Shown here piece after piece: positions 33,347 through 45,347 of a DNA stretch of 52,787 nt. The translations under genes were made by a program, and so were the position numbers. Within the stretch, counting starts at the first letter, position 1; each line of letters begins with the position of its first letter. This stretch comes from Helochares maculicollis (Eukaryota; Arthropoda; Insecta; Coleoptera; Hydrophilidae), in contig JAWQRO010000141.1 of assembly GCA_033557835.1 (NCBI GenBank), positions 1 to 52,787 on the forward strand, in the 5' to 3' direction. A model generated the notes under the pieces. That model was not told where the DNA came from, did not search any database, and saw only the letters and a list, made by a program, of their open reading frames with translations.

Positions 33347-36002
33347 ATGTTTATAAAAGAAAAAGCTCTTATCAAGAAAATTAAGAAAACTGAAAAGAAA
33401 CGATTAGGACTATTAAAAACAAAAGAAAATGAACAAGGTAAATATGGAAAGATTTCAATAATTTTATGCAGTAAATAACCATAGATCAACATTATTTATG
33501 ATGATTTTTCAAGTCTTTACACTCATTTTATAGAAAGCTTAGCATAAAAGGCTACATTGAAGCTGTATGTAATTATAATTAATTCTTTAATATTATGAAT
33601 TTCTTCCGTTAAAATATTCTGTATCAAAAAGATAGTGTACACCTTTACCCTTTTTTAATTCCGCTAAAATCTATATTAAAGGTATTTGTATTATTTTATA
33701 GATACAAATGTTGACAGTGATTCACAGATAAACGAAGACACTACAAATATTACATCAAATGGTAAGATCATTGTTATGCTCTGTAATTTAATACTTATGA
33801 ACACTCTATTCATCATTTATTCATATCTCATAAAAACATGTAATTATGACTATTCGTTGCTATTTTAATTTTCAGATGAAGAAATGCCAGTTCCGATTAA
33901 AAAGACCAAAAAACGAACACATGCAGAATCCGAATCTGAGGAAACTACTAAAAAAAGTATTATACATAAAGTTGCTTTTGTTGAACTTGCCATAATTAAA
34001 CTACTTTTAATTTACAGAAAAAAAGTATGTTCCAACAGCAGAACCTGAATTTCAACCATCTGAACGTACAGTCGGCCTTACAGATGCTTCCTTCGAGTCT
34101 TTGAATATAAGTGAAAAAACCATGAAAGCAATTAAAGATATGGGTTTTACAAAAATGACAGAAATTCAAGCAAAGAGCTTGACAACATTGTTAGATTTTA
34201 AACCAGTACTAGGAATAGCAAAAACCGGTTCAGGAAAAACTCTTGCATTCTTAATTCAGGCCGTGGAATATGTTTACAAATTAAAATATAAATCATATCA
34301 AGGTATGTTTAAGCAAGTATATTTTTCAGCCCTTAACAAACTGTTTTTAAGGAGTTAAGATATTGTTTCGTTCATACCTAATATTAAATATTACTTTTTA
34401 GGCACTGGTGTCATCATTTTGTCACCCACAAGGGAACTTGCTATGCAAACTTATGGTGTTTTAAATGAATTAATGAAATACCATAATCATTCATTTGGGT
34501 TGATTATGGGCGGAGCCAATAAGAAGAAAGAAGCTGAAAAGTTATTTAATGGTAAAATTTTATTTACTGCTTTAAAAATAGCGAAAAGTAAATCACTTCT
34601 AACCCCTAGGGACGGTATCTGAATGAGAAAATATATATTGCTATTAATCTGATTCCCAAATATTCTAGCTTGATAAAGTCTATTTAAGATAATGGACAGC
34701 TGATAGATATTTTAATATCATTTTTTATTTTAGGTATTAATATTTTGGTAGCAACTCCTGGAAGACTTCTAGACCATATGAAAAATACAAAGTATTTCAA
34801 ATATGATAAAGCGCATTGTTTAATCATCGATGAAGCTGATCGAATATTGGACACAGGTTTTGAAAAAGAGATGGTGGAACTAATAAATCTACTGCCAAGT
34901 AAGAATTTTTCGCTTCTATAAACAACAGTAATTAATTCCATGAATTTTTAGAGTCTAGAATTAACATATTGTTTAGTGCTACAGAAAGCGATAAAACACA
35001 ATATTTAAAGTCGTTGCTCTTCAAACAAGAACCAGTCACTATAAATGTTGTTACCAAAGAAGAAAAGGCTACAGTATCTGGTTTAAAACAAGAAGCTGCA
35101 TTTTGTGCATCTGAAGATCGCATGCAGTACTTATTTACAGTAGTTAATGAATTCAAAGGCAAGAAAGTAATTGTTTTTTTCAACTCGTGCGCCTCGGCTA
35201 AATTTCATGCAGATGTAATAAACTGCTTTGATTATGGAGTGAAATGTATCCATGTAAGTATTTCGCATTATAGTTATTATTTTTTGTCTTAAAAAATAAT
35301 TTCAATGTGGTCTCATCAAAATATTTCAAAATGATGTTTTAGGGGAAGCAAAAGCAAAACATTCGTACAAGAACATATTTTCAATTTTGCAATGCAGATA
35401 AAGGAATCCTGTTTTGTACTGATGTAGCAGCTAGAGGTTGGGATATACCGAGTGTGGATTGGATTGTTCAATTTGAACCGCCTTCCAATTTTAAAGATTA
35501 CATTCACAGAGTTGGGAGAACTGCTAGAGGGGAGAAAGGAGCTGGTAACTCTCTGCTAATATTAAGGGAAGAGGAGAAACAATTTTTACATTACTTATTG
35601 AAGGAAAACATTGAAGTGCCTGTGCATCAAATTTTATGGGAGGAATTGCCTAACAGAGAACAATTTCGTAATGAAGTATGTACAATTGTGACGTTTTGAT
35701 AAATGTTAATGCTTAACTATTACGTTCTATTACAGCTAACACATCTGGTTAGTAATAACTACAATTTATTACATCACGCTCGGATGGCATTCGATGGATA
35801 TTTGAAATCGTATGAATCTCTGCCATTGAAAGATGTATTTGATGTAGACAAATTGGATCAGTCTAAAGTGTGCAGATCATTCGGTTTGCTGAAGCCAACA
35901 TCTCAGTTGAAAAACAATGCAAATAGTAATAATCAAAATGTAAAAGTGTACAGTCACAATCAGCAGTCAAAACATTTTAAATATAAAAATTACAAAAGCT
36001 AA
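33347..36002 (+). CDS. pit: DEAD-box ATP-dependent RNA helicase, DDX18/Has1/Pitchoune class (nine exons, 577 residues)
   Basis: Exons: 33,347-33,437; 33,702-33,761; 33,876-33,956; 34,018-34,302; 34,402-34,551; 34,734-34,898; 34,952-35,253; 35,343-35,675; 35,736-36,002, all joining in frame with GT..AG introns. Visible motifs: Q motif at 103-130 (F-E-S-L, TEIQAKS), Walker A AKTGSGKT at 145-152, PTREL at 181, TPGR at 230, DEAD at 255-258, SAT at 286, HGKQKQ across the exon 7/8 junction, TDVAARGWD at 404-412 and HRVGRTARG at 433-441. The HGKQKQ phrase and the C-terminal DVFDVDKLDQ...CRSFGL are marks of DDX18/Has1, which unwinds pre-rRNA/snoRNA in the nucleolus during large-subunit assembly. It is shorter than human DDX18 (670), mainly at the N-terminus, motif V has GWD where GLD is usual, and the stretch after motif VI is divergent. 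It could be a fast-evolving copy rather than the main orthologue. Confidence 0.85.
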
Positions 36003-37259
36003 TGAACCTGTTTTATTTTTTTTATCTCTCTTTATTAGAAGCATTAACTTCATTTCTTGCTGAGCACATATGAGGGAGCAATTTATAAAATTATTAGCCA
36101 ATGCCTTGAATTTAAATGTTTACATTTATAGGTCCCTATACTTATACAAAAAACATGGATATTAAATCGCTTTTCTGATTTAATATTACTTGGCTTAATG
36201 AATTTTACAAGTTTTTATTCATATGTAAAATTTTTGAAAATTATTAAACCCGTGACCTAACAAATATGTAATACCTACTTCTGTGGTCCAACATGTCCCA
36301 AAAGTAGTACTGGAGCTATGATTTTGCTATAGTAGTGGTATGCAAAATTTTATTATTTTAGATCATATGCAAAGATTCAATTCTAAAATGACGATTAACT
36401 TATAGCAAATTTTACAATTTTTAGCATTTATGCTACATTGTTCTAGATTTTTTATTCCACTTTTTATGAAATGAAATAAGAAAATAGCACTTCCTTTGAT
36501 CATGCTGACAATTTTTATCTATTAAATTTTAACATTTTTTAAGGTGTGTTTAAAATTGCAACTCCAGTGATTAGGTACTGCATATTCGTATATAAAAAGT
36601 GACAACTTTTACAAGGCTCCAATATAATTAATGAAAAATGCGTTGAAAGTCAAAATACCATTTATTTCCCATTTTATGGTTTTCCTTATAATTTAATCAG
36701 CTTTGAATAGAAATAATAAAACATTGAAAAATGAAATTTGGTTGAAATTGGCTCAGTATATATTATTAAAACTATTTTTACAATGTACGAAGATCAACCA
36801 CTTTTTTTAAACAGAAATAGTGTAAAGGGAAATATATGGATTTGTTGAAAAAATTTATTCTTTTTCAAATACTTTCTCTCTTTAGTCATTACTGCTAAAG
36901 CAACTAAAACGTGAAAAATAAAATTATTTTAAAATAATTGGAATGTCTAAATATAATTTCAATTTGAGGTATTTTTTCTAAGAGTATTTTAATTGAATTT
37001 TTTTAATGTCATAACATCGGCATTAGGCTTTTTGCTTATATGTATACAAGTGTGGGAGGAATTTTTGCATAACGAATGGAAACACCTGGAAGATAAACAT
37101 TGAGAGTGATTAAAATTTATGTCGTGTAAAAATATATATTGCTGCAGTGCAGAGTGTTAACCAACAAGTTGATATTGTTAAGTAATATTTTGTAAGCATT
37201 TTTGATAAATCGAAAATGCATGTTGGAGTAGAAATTTTAAATTATCGCCCCACACATCA
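36003..37259. other. AT-rich 3' flank of the helicase gene
   Basis: No gene was recognised. Possible poly-A signals include AATAAA near 36,715. Confidence 0.4.
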
Positions 37260-37467
37260 TCCACCTACACCTAATTTTAACGCGCATGAGCGTGACACGC
37301 AATCAGCTGGCCAAAATAAGATATGGCTGATGGCAATCGGTCAGTGATGAGAAAAACTGTGTTTTAATACAAAACCGAAGATATATCAACTATGTGATAA
37401 TTAAATTAAGCAACAACAAACAATAATCTTGCACAAAACTGTAGATCATGCATTGCTTGTTCATCAT
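37260..37467 (+). promoter_or_regulatory. candidate promoter and untranslated first exon of the FAM110 gene
   Basis: After long AT-rich DNA, the stretch from about 37,245 to 37,330 contains CGCCCCACACATC, AACGCGCATGAGCGTGACACGC and AATCAGCTGGCC. A good donor follows at 37,468 (ATTAG then GTAAGCG). The FAM110 start codon lies in an exon opened by TTTACAG at about 40,259, so an upstream untranslated exon is expected. The assignment is inferred from position and composition. Confidence 0.3.
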
Positions 37468-40258
37468 TAGGTAAGCGAGTTACGCCTTACACTACTTACT
37501 CTTTTTCACCCTGTTTATATTCCACTTTGAATAGCCTGAAAATAAATGAAAAATTCGCTGTGTTTGCCCTAATAACAAAATTTAAATATTGTTTATGTTT
37601 TCTATCAATATAATACAAATATTTTCTTATCTACTTCAGTATATACATCATTTTAAAGTTAACCCTAAACGAGTTCACCTTTTGTTTGCATTGACTAGAT
37701 TTATTTTGCAGTCTTATCAGTTATCTTGCATGTTGCATATGCAATTTTAATTTTCTTCATTACAAATAAAATATTAATAGCTCTAACTAATTACTGGCGC
37801 ATATTATTACTTATGCTAGGATACATTTACTTTCAACTTTCAGATTGGTTTGTTTAACATTTCTCTGTAAATATCACAAATACGACATTTTCTCTTGTAA
37901 AACAAATCCGCAAATGTGTTTTGTTTGTTTCCTATTATTGTGCACTTATGTTAGTCCAGTAAATGAGGTGTAGCCTTTGGCATTTTTTATGCTGTTAGAT
38001 GTAAATAAACATTAGAGTTCAAAATTTTTCACTATATAACAATTTTATTCATAAATTATTTGTTGATGGCAGCATTTATCTTTCTGTGTTTATTAAAATG
38101 ATGCAGTGATTCTCTTACACTAAATTAATTTCAATCATCATCAATTGGATGGTCAATGACATTTTAATAAAATCTGTATTTGGTTTAAATATTAATTTGT
38201 AAAGTGGCAATGACATTAATATGTTTTACCAACAGGCTAATAAATGGAACTTTTCCATATCCTGTTATTGATTCTTGCTATCTTGTGCTTATTAGTTTGT
38301 AGTTTATGGGGATTTGTTCATAAAACTTAAATATTTGTTATGATTACTTAGGCACAGACATTTGACATGAACATCCATCTGCTGAGACTTTACTTTTATA
38401 GTAATACATAAATGCAAAAATTCACATCTATCATAAAAATGTGTAAATAGGTCAAACATTTTAAATCTAGAGGTAAACCTTCCAAAAAATCAAAATTAAA
38501 TGTATTTTTGTTACTTTAAAATAAAATAGACCAAGAACCCATTAATGGAATTTGAGACCATCAAAGCAAAGAAATCCTGGTCTTTGCAAACATGAATGCT
38601 ATATATTTAATTTGAATATTTATGTTTATATTTGTATGTACATAATATTAATACAAATACATAGGAAGGATAATGTCAATATACTAATACAATTTTAGGA
38701 AAAGGCTTCGTCTCATTTAAATTAGTCTGGCAAGTGGGCTGTATCCTTAGATTTCTGTGTGATTAAAATTGAATTAAGATCATTAACTGTATTAAATAAA
38801 ATATTCTATACTAAAATTTCTATTATATTGTAGAAAAAACCAATCATTTCTAGTTTGATTGTTGATGACATTGCTATTAATGTGATGCTGATAAACCATT
38901 TTGAAGGATATTTAAATTAATATTCTTATAAATATAAACAAAAAAATATGAGTACATAATTGAATAGTTATTGATTGTTGACTATCAACTTCCTACAATA
39001 TTTTTAAACAGCAAAACTTTCCTGATAAAGCAACCTTGAAAATAGTTCCATAGAAATAATTTAATGTATTGCAAAAAAAATGTAAAGCAATGCTTTTAAC
39101 GAATTAAAAACGGTAAATCAAGCCTGAGAAATATCTCTATTACGTTATCTGGAATTTGTATATATAATAGTTTGTAGATGCAATTGGAGTCGCTTCTTAT
39201 CACAACTCATAAACATATTTATGTTGGATATTATTAGTGTTTCTTTCAGAGATAAGATATATATTTGTTGGAAATCTATAGTAAAATAAACTCGTATTTT
39301 ACTCTTTACAGATGCAGTTTAGTTGTTGGTTGCACATACTGCAACTCACTTTCATTTAAAAATATCTTGTTAATTGAAACATTATTGTTAATTGAAACAT
39401 TATTAAGTGCATAATTTTCACTCATGTATTGGTATTAAAATAAAATAACCGTTAGAACTTCTTTGAAAATATTTATATGAGTGAAGTGTATACATTAAAG
39501 GTAATTGAATATTAGGAGGGTTGATTTTGAAATATTTTTGGTTGCCGAGGATTCATATTTTTATAGAAGTATTTTTATAACTTTTTTAAATGAACAATGT
39601 ATATATTAAACATTTACATTCAAAGCTTTCTACCATTTCATAATTGAGCTTAATCATTGTTAAGCATTTTTACTCATTAACTTTTATGGTTTTTAATTAA
39701 AAATTATAAATACTCCAGTTTTAGCAAGATTTGTTTATGTATTGTATTGTTTAATTTTTAATGCAGTGTAAATTAGCTTGACCTTCATTTAATTTCCTGT
39801 CATAAATTAGTAGAAATTTGTGATGAAAGGATTTAAGATTTGTAATCAAAGGAAAGAAATTAACAATCTTGTAATTTTATTTATCTTACAAGGCTGCTGG
39901 TCTTTTTAAAATAAAGTTTTATAAAGTAAATTTACGAAATCCTGAAATATAGGAAACAATAGTAATTGTTTACCTAAAGAAATATTTTTTCTAGTTCACT
40001 GAATTAGAACAGTCATTTAATAAAGCAGACATCCTATGACATAAACAACGTTTATATATATTTCATTTTGATTTAGTAATTTTAGGTGTAATTTATATTT
40101 CTTACCCAATTTGGTTCCAGATATTAATTTGGTTTGATGATTTATGTATTTCTATTATTATTGCACATTCTAATGTAAAGCTTATGCATATTCTTGCTAA
40201 TATTTGTTGTGTATTGACAGTTATATACAATGCTTGTAATACATTTTATTTGTTTACA
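37468..40258. other. AT-rich stretch, possibly intron in the 5' UTR of FAM110
   Basis: No coding exon was found. An exact tandem duplication of an 18-base unit (TGTTAATTGAAACATTAT) is at 39,368-39,403. Confidence 0.4.
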
Positions 40259-40261
40259 GAC

Positions 40262-40306
40262 ATGGCCAAACACCAAGTGGTACAATGAAGCAAACCATTT
40301 AACTTA
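40262..40306 (+). promoter_or_regulatory. two short upstream ORFs in the FAM110 5' UTR
   Basis: In the presumed leader, ATG at 40,262 opens an eight-codon ORF (MAKHQVVQ, stop TGA). A second ATG overlaps its stop in another frame and opens a five-codon ORF (MKQTI, stop TAA). Both end well before the main start at 40,415 and could reduce its translation. Whether this leader is transcribed is unproven. Confidence 0.4.
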
Positions 40307-40414
40307 CCCTCATTTAAAAAGCACAAAATATCTCACAAACACAGTCTCACACTAACATACATACAGGTAAACTCATACAAATCATTCCTATTTACACTGC
40401 CGATTCACTATACT

Positions 40415-42842
40415 ATGACTACAATGATGTACCCAACGCTTACCAAATCGCAGAGTATGCGTTCCAAACGAAAATCAGCTGTTGAACTGTTGGCTGAAAG
40501 TAAACCGTTTTATGTTAAATCAGAAATAGTTCGGGACACAACACAAGCATTACCCAGTAGACCTGCACCTAATTGCAGCATGGGCTATGGTACTTATACA
40601 AGAAGCAAATCAGTTAATGTGACGGGAAGAAATACTGGATATAGACCACCTCCTATTCCACAATGTAAGTTGTATATTGGAAATTTATCACGTAATTTAG
40701 TAAATGGATATGCGTTAAGAGGTTACTTCAAATACTTCTTCACTTCTAAAAAGCTACAAATTATTTATTTATCTGTTATAAAAAGATATAATTTAGGATA
40801 AAAAGTTGGGGAAATTAAGCTAAATCAAATGATTGAATTATGCCATGCAAAGGAACTTTTGATGCAATTTGTCAAAATAGGACCTGGTATTGCAGAATTA
40901 TGAAATTGCGATAGTTATGTTACATAATAATTTTAATTTAATTAAAATTAACAGCTGGATAAATCTAATATGAAATTGCTCTAGTTATTCCAAGAGAAGA
41001 CCTGCTATCACTAGTTCAAAAGCTTATTGGTCATAAGTTTGTTATAAGAGTAAAATATGGAATGTATGCACATTTTTCTGTATAATTTGTGTAATTACTA
41101 ATTTATTCACAGGGGTAGAGTATGCAATAATGATATGAAATTGAATTCCTTGTCTCTTATCACTTGAACACACATATTTCGCATATTTTTCCTTTAAGAT
41201 TAAATGATGTTTGATTTACTGGTTACTATCAATAGTTTCATTTGCATGAATTTTAGAATTTGCCTGACTATTCATCAAATTATTATTAGCTAGAGCTAGT
41301 ACGCATCTAACCCTTGGTAAACATGTATTTTAAATACTTTTAATTGATATATTTGAGATCTGGATGTAATTCATCTTCAATTTCTTTAATTTTATTAGAT
41401 AATTATAGCATAGAAAATGCTTCTCGCCATTTAAAAATTAAAGTTACTACCTCAGAGCTCAGCATTTGTGCTTTTTTATGGCAAAACAAATTGAGTCAAC
41501 TTGAATTCAATCACATTTTCAGATGGTGTACCCTGAAATTTGCCAAGGTTTTTTCAGCAAATCTTAAAAATCCCAATCAATCAAAGTACACATCGTTGTA
41601 TATCCAAATTTTCTTCAGTACTTAAATTCAATTCATTTTTTCGGTAAAATCAAGTTGAGTTTATTCAGAAAACTCTTCCTTACATTTCCAAGGCTTACCA
41701 CCTCGTGAAGCCTTTAATGTTTATGGTATACTCTTTAGTCACATCTGAAATTAATTTATTTTGCTGAGTAATACTAGTGTACATAATATCACATGATAAT
41801 TTAATTTTTTGATACTTTATATAATTGGCCGAATTTATGAGTGAAAATTATATATTGTTTTAGATATGGCAGTATCGCCATCTAGATCATTACCACCTCT
41901 ATCTCATCGTAGATCTGTACATGCAGGCAGCAGCGACCTTTTGCAAAATAAACTTCGGCAGCTATTAGTATGTGATAGTGCTGAAGAACTCAGTGTAGAG
42001 CAACTAGGACCGTTGAGTCCTCCTGCTGAATATGCCCAACGATGTCACAAAAGTTTGCCAGACCTTCATTGCAGGGCAGAACCTAGTTCGAATAAAAGTA
42101 GCAACAAAAGCCTTTCAAATCGTGATAGTGGAGGTTCCAGCGGACATTATACTCAAAGAAGTGAGCCTCCACCTCCTCCTAGACAGGTAATTTTAATTTT
42201 TTTAGTTAGTTTTATTATATATCGATTGTTATTGGAGTTAGGTGATGCATATAAGTTTTAAATGTTCAAATATTATTAAATTTATAAATTAAAATCAACT
42301 TTTTATGACAAATCATGTAAATTTCAGATTTGAAAATACTTAATTTATTGAATGCATATAAATGTCTTTAGGATACTCGTAGAGATTCAGGGTCTAGCAC
42401 TCAGCACAGCGGTGGCAGTTCGTATTACTGTTGCCAAGAACCAGAATGCCGCACACGTCAAGGATATCCTCCTCCTCCTTCAACATTTAAACGACAAAAA
42501 TGCCTTCGATACAAACGTGATAGGCCAATACTAAGATCAAAATCTGATATAAGTGATAGATACTGGAGACCTCCTGAGCCTCCAACGAGTCACTTGGAGC
42601 AATTTTTTGAGCACCTTGGACTGACAAGTGATAGCTATGAAGATATGCTGCGAAACAGCAGATCTTCTGATAGCCCTGTATTCTTCTCAGATGTTTCTAC
42701 AGTAGATTCAAGCCGGCCTATTGATAACACTGAGTACTGCCCTGTATCCAATTATAGGCCAAGCGAACCACCATCTATTGTTGAGAGGAATGCACGCATA
42801 ATAAAATGGCTGTGTGAATGTCGAAAATCACAATTGACTTGA
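40415..42842 (+). CDS. FAM110-family protein (three coding exons, 347 residues)
   Basis: Exons 40,415-40,664; 41,864-42,186; 42,372-42,842 join in frame with GT..AG introns. Two conserved ends identify the family. Near the N-terminus (19-37) is RKSAVELLAESKPFYVKSE, like the SAVERLAADKAKYVKS block of vertebrate FAM110A/B/C. At the extreme C-terminus (326-345) is SIVERNARIIKWLCECRKSQ, matching the family's closing motif. Just before the middle of exon 3 is LEQFFEHLGL, matching the ELEKFFNYCGL-type segment. The middle is Ser/Pro-rich and low in structure, with PPPPR runs. Vertebrate FAM110 proteins locate to centrosomes and spindle poles; a similar role here is inference. The start is the first in-frame ATG, with a second at codon 4; short upstream ORFs precede it. 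Confidence 0.85.
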
Positions 42843-45215
42843 ATTGGCATTTATATTCAAAAGGTTTTATACATTCCTGTTTTCATTTTCCCATTTTTCA
42901 TTACTTATAGACATAAGAGATTTGATGTGCATGGTTTTCAACATTTATCATACTTTTCACAAATGTCATGTTAATACATAGAAATCCGTTTGCATAATTT
43001 TTCATTTATTTAATTAAAAGTACATTTTTGCCTCGAATAAATAGTAATTGAGCTCCATAAAATGAAACAACTTTATTTGAATTTAAATAATATTGGCAAT
43101 AGAAGAGATTGGAATGAAACAACTAATGCCTGACAAAAATTTTCTGTATAAAAATAATTTAAGGTGCAATTTTAACTAACTTAATTTAAATTATAGCAGC
43201 TACAGTATTATATCAAAGTCAAAATGGTAAATCTGCAATTTGTTGAGCCGAACTCATAGTATTAGTAGAGATCAAATGATGTTGTACATCTAAAAATCTA
43301 AGTCGATAATATATATTACACAGCACATGAATGTGTTTCTATGTAAATTTGAACTCTATAATTCTAAAGTTGATGCACATCCTGCATTTGCGTACACTGT
43401 GATTGCTTGGAGGAATTAAGTTTCTTTGATGAGGGAATCAGCTCTTTAATTCTAAAGTCTCAGGGTAATGCTACTTAAGCAATTATACTTATCAACCATT
43501 AAGGCTGATCATTACAACGAATGGATGACAAAGCCTTATCTTCATTTTATACCCTCCTTTGTTGTTTAGCCTAGAAATAATTACTTGACTAATAAAATAC
43601 AATGCTCTAAGCAACTATAGCTACTTTCTAAATATTTTATTTTTGGACTTATATGATGATTATAACTTATCCATTCAGTCCGATTTTGTTCTATCGTGAA
43701 TTTTTTATTGTTAAATTGTGAATCAATGTAAGAGTTTGCAGATTTTTGTGTCGTAATTTTTAATTTTAATATCAATTTTTAAGTCAAATGCCTATTATCG
43801 AATATAATAATTATGAAGCCATTGTTAGTGTTTTGTTAAATTTTGGATTGATGTTTTGATGTTTGAGCCAGGAAAATTATGCAAACATACTTGTAAATCA
43901 TCCCAACAATCTATTTGGTATTAATTTATAGATATCGTTTCAAACGAAATTGTTTTATAAAGTTTCATTTTATTTTATTGGTGCAATTATATCACTATGC
44001 ATATCATATAATAATCTTATGCCTATTTCAATTTTTGTACAATTTTGGGATCAATTTTTAATCATCTCTATTAACAGTTTTTTACGCTAGATTCATAAAA
44101 CCTTTTTTATTTAAAATTTTATAAATTTATGGGAGCATTTAATCTCATTAAGTTTTACTGTTTAAGATCTTTATATCTCTAGTCTATTATTGTATTGTTA
44201 AACGATTTTGACAATATTGATCTCGTGTTACATAAACGTTATTTGTATAAAATATTTCATATTACTCGAATCGTTGAATTACATTGTTGATAATGAACAC
44301 CTAAGTATTGCTCATTAGATTCATCTAATTTATTTAATCAAACAAAAATGTCTTTTTAGAACACGCTTACCTTTGGAAATCGAGAAACCGGGAGTTATCC
44401 TATTATCCGCTATTTATCGGATTGTTTCATGAGACAAAGTATGTCACATATATGAAGTGTGGCCTGTCTGTGTAACTGCTGACACTTTTCAATTGCATAC
44501 ACTAATATATTTTGTTGATAAGAAATATGTACAATTATTTCATGTTAGAAAGTCACTTGTTTTCTTATGTTTATTTATATGGTTATCATTATTCAGTGCT
44601 TTATGGATTGCATGGTAGTTTTCTGGAATCATATCTCTTTTAAGACAGTATTTATTAAATAGTTATATTAATATTGCAAGTTGGGTTACAGGACATTATG
44701 ATCTTTGTTCAAGTAAATTGAAATGTTCAAAAATGAAAAATTCATTTCATTTCCCATGTCTTAATAGAGTAAAGAAGTGGACTTATATTCATTGTCTAGA
44801 ATGAGAATAAAGTCAAATAATACCTATTGATTAGATTCTCTATCTTATACTCTGCAAAATAGTGTTATTTTTTTCTAGGCAATTGATTCATTTTTTTAAA
44901 CCGCGTCATGGATATTAGGTTGCAAAGAAATGCTTAATCACCATGCTTTTTCTAAGGTCTATGAACACCACTAGATACAATTCTGTCCTGTGATTATGTA
45001 CATTTATATTTCAATGACTTCTTTTTAATGATAAGATACAATTTTCCTTGATTATAAGTTATAAAAAATTGTAACCTATTGCATATTGGTGGTGTTTCAA
45101 ACACTTCCTTTATGTTTTTGTGTCTGGCAATTACATGATATACAAATATTTTCAATTCTACAATTCAGTACAATGTATTGTCCATGCACAAGTATATTCT
45201 TCAGGTGAATTTTAG
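42843..45215. other. AT-rich stretch downstream of FAM110
   Basis: No gene was recognised on either strand; the first part is presumably 3' UTR of FAM110. Confidence 0.4.
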
Positions 45216-45347
45216 TTTTTTTTTTAACCAAGTCGTTGCCTATGAAATTATGTGTATGTTTTAGTTTAGCTTGTTTTTTCCAATTGGAAATCGAAACCCG
45301 GCCACCTGTGTGACAGGCAGTGATCCCAACTACTACACCACCAAATT
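45216..45347 (-). repeat. tRNA-derived SINE-like fragment
   Basis: On the minus strand a degenerate tRNA-like head (45,347 down to 45,281) shows a box-A-like TGGTGTAGTAG, an anticodon-arm-like CTGCCTGTCACACAGGTGG, and a box-B-like GGGTTTCGATTTCC. It is followed by unrelated sequence and an A-rich tail (the T run at 45,216-45,225 on the plus strand). The arm can be read as Asp- or Val-like. The stems are mismatched, so this is not a working tRNA. The head, body and A-tail fit a tRNA-derived SINE, or an isolated tRNA pseudogene. Confidence 0.5.
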
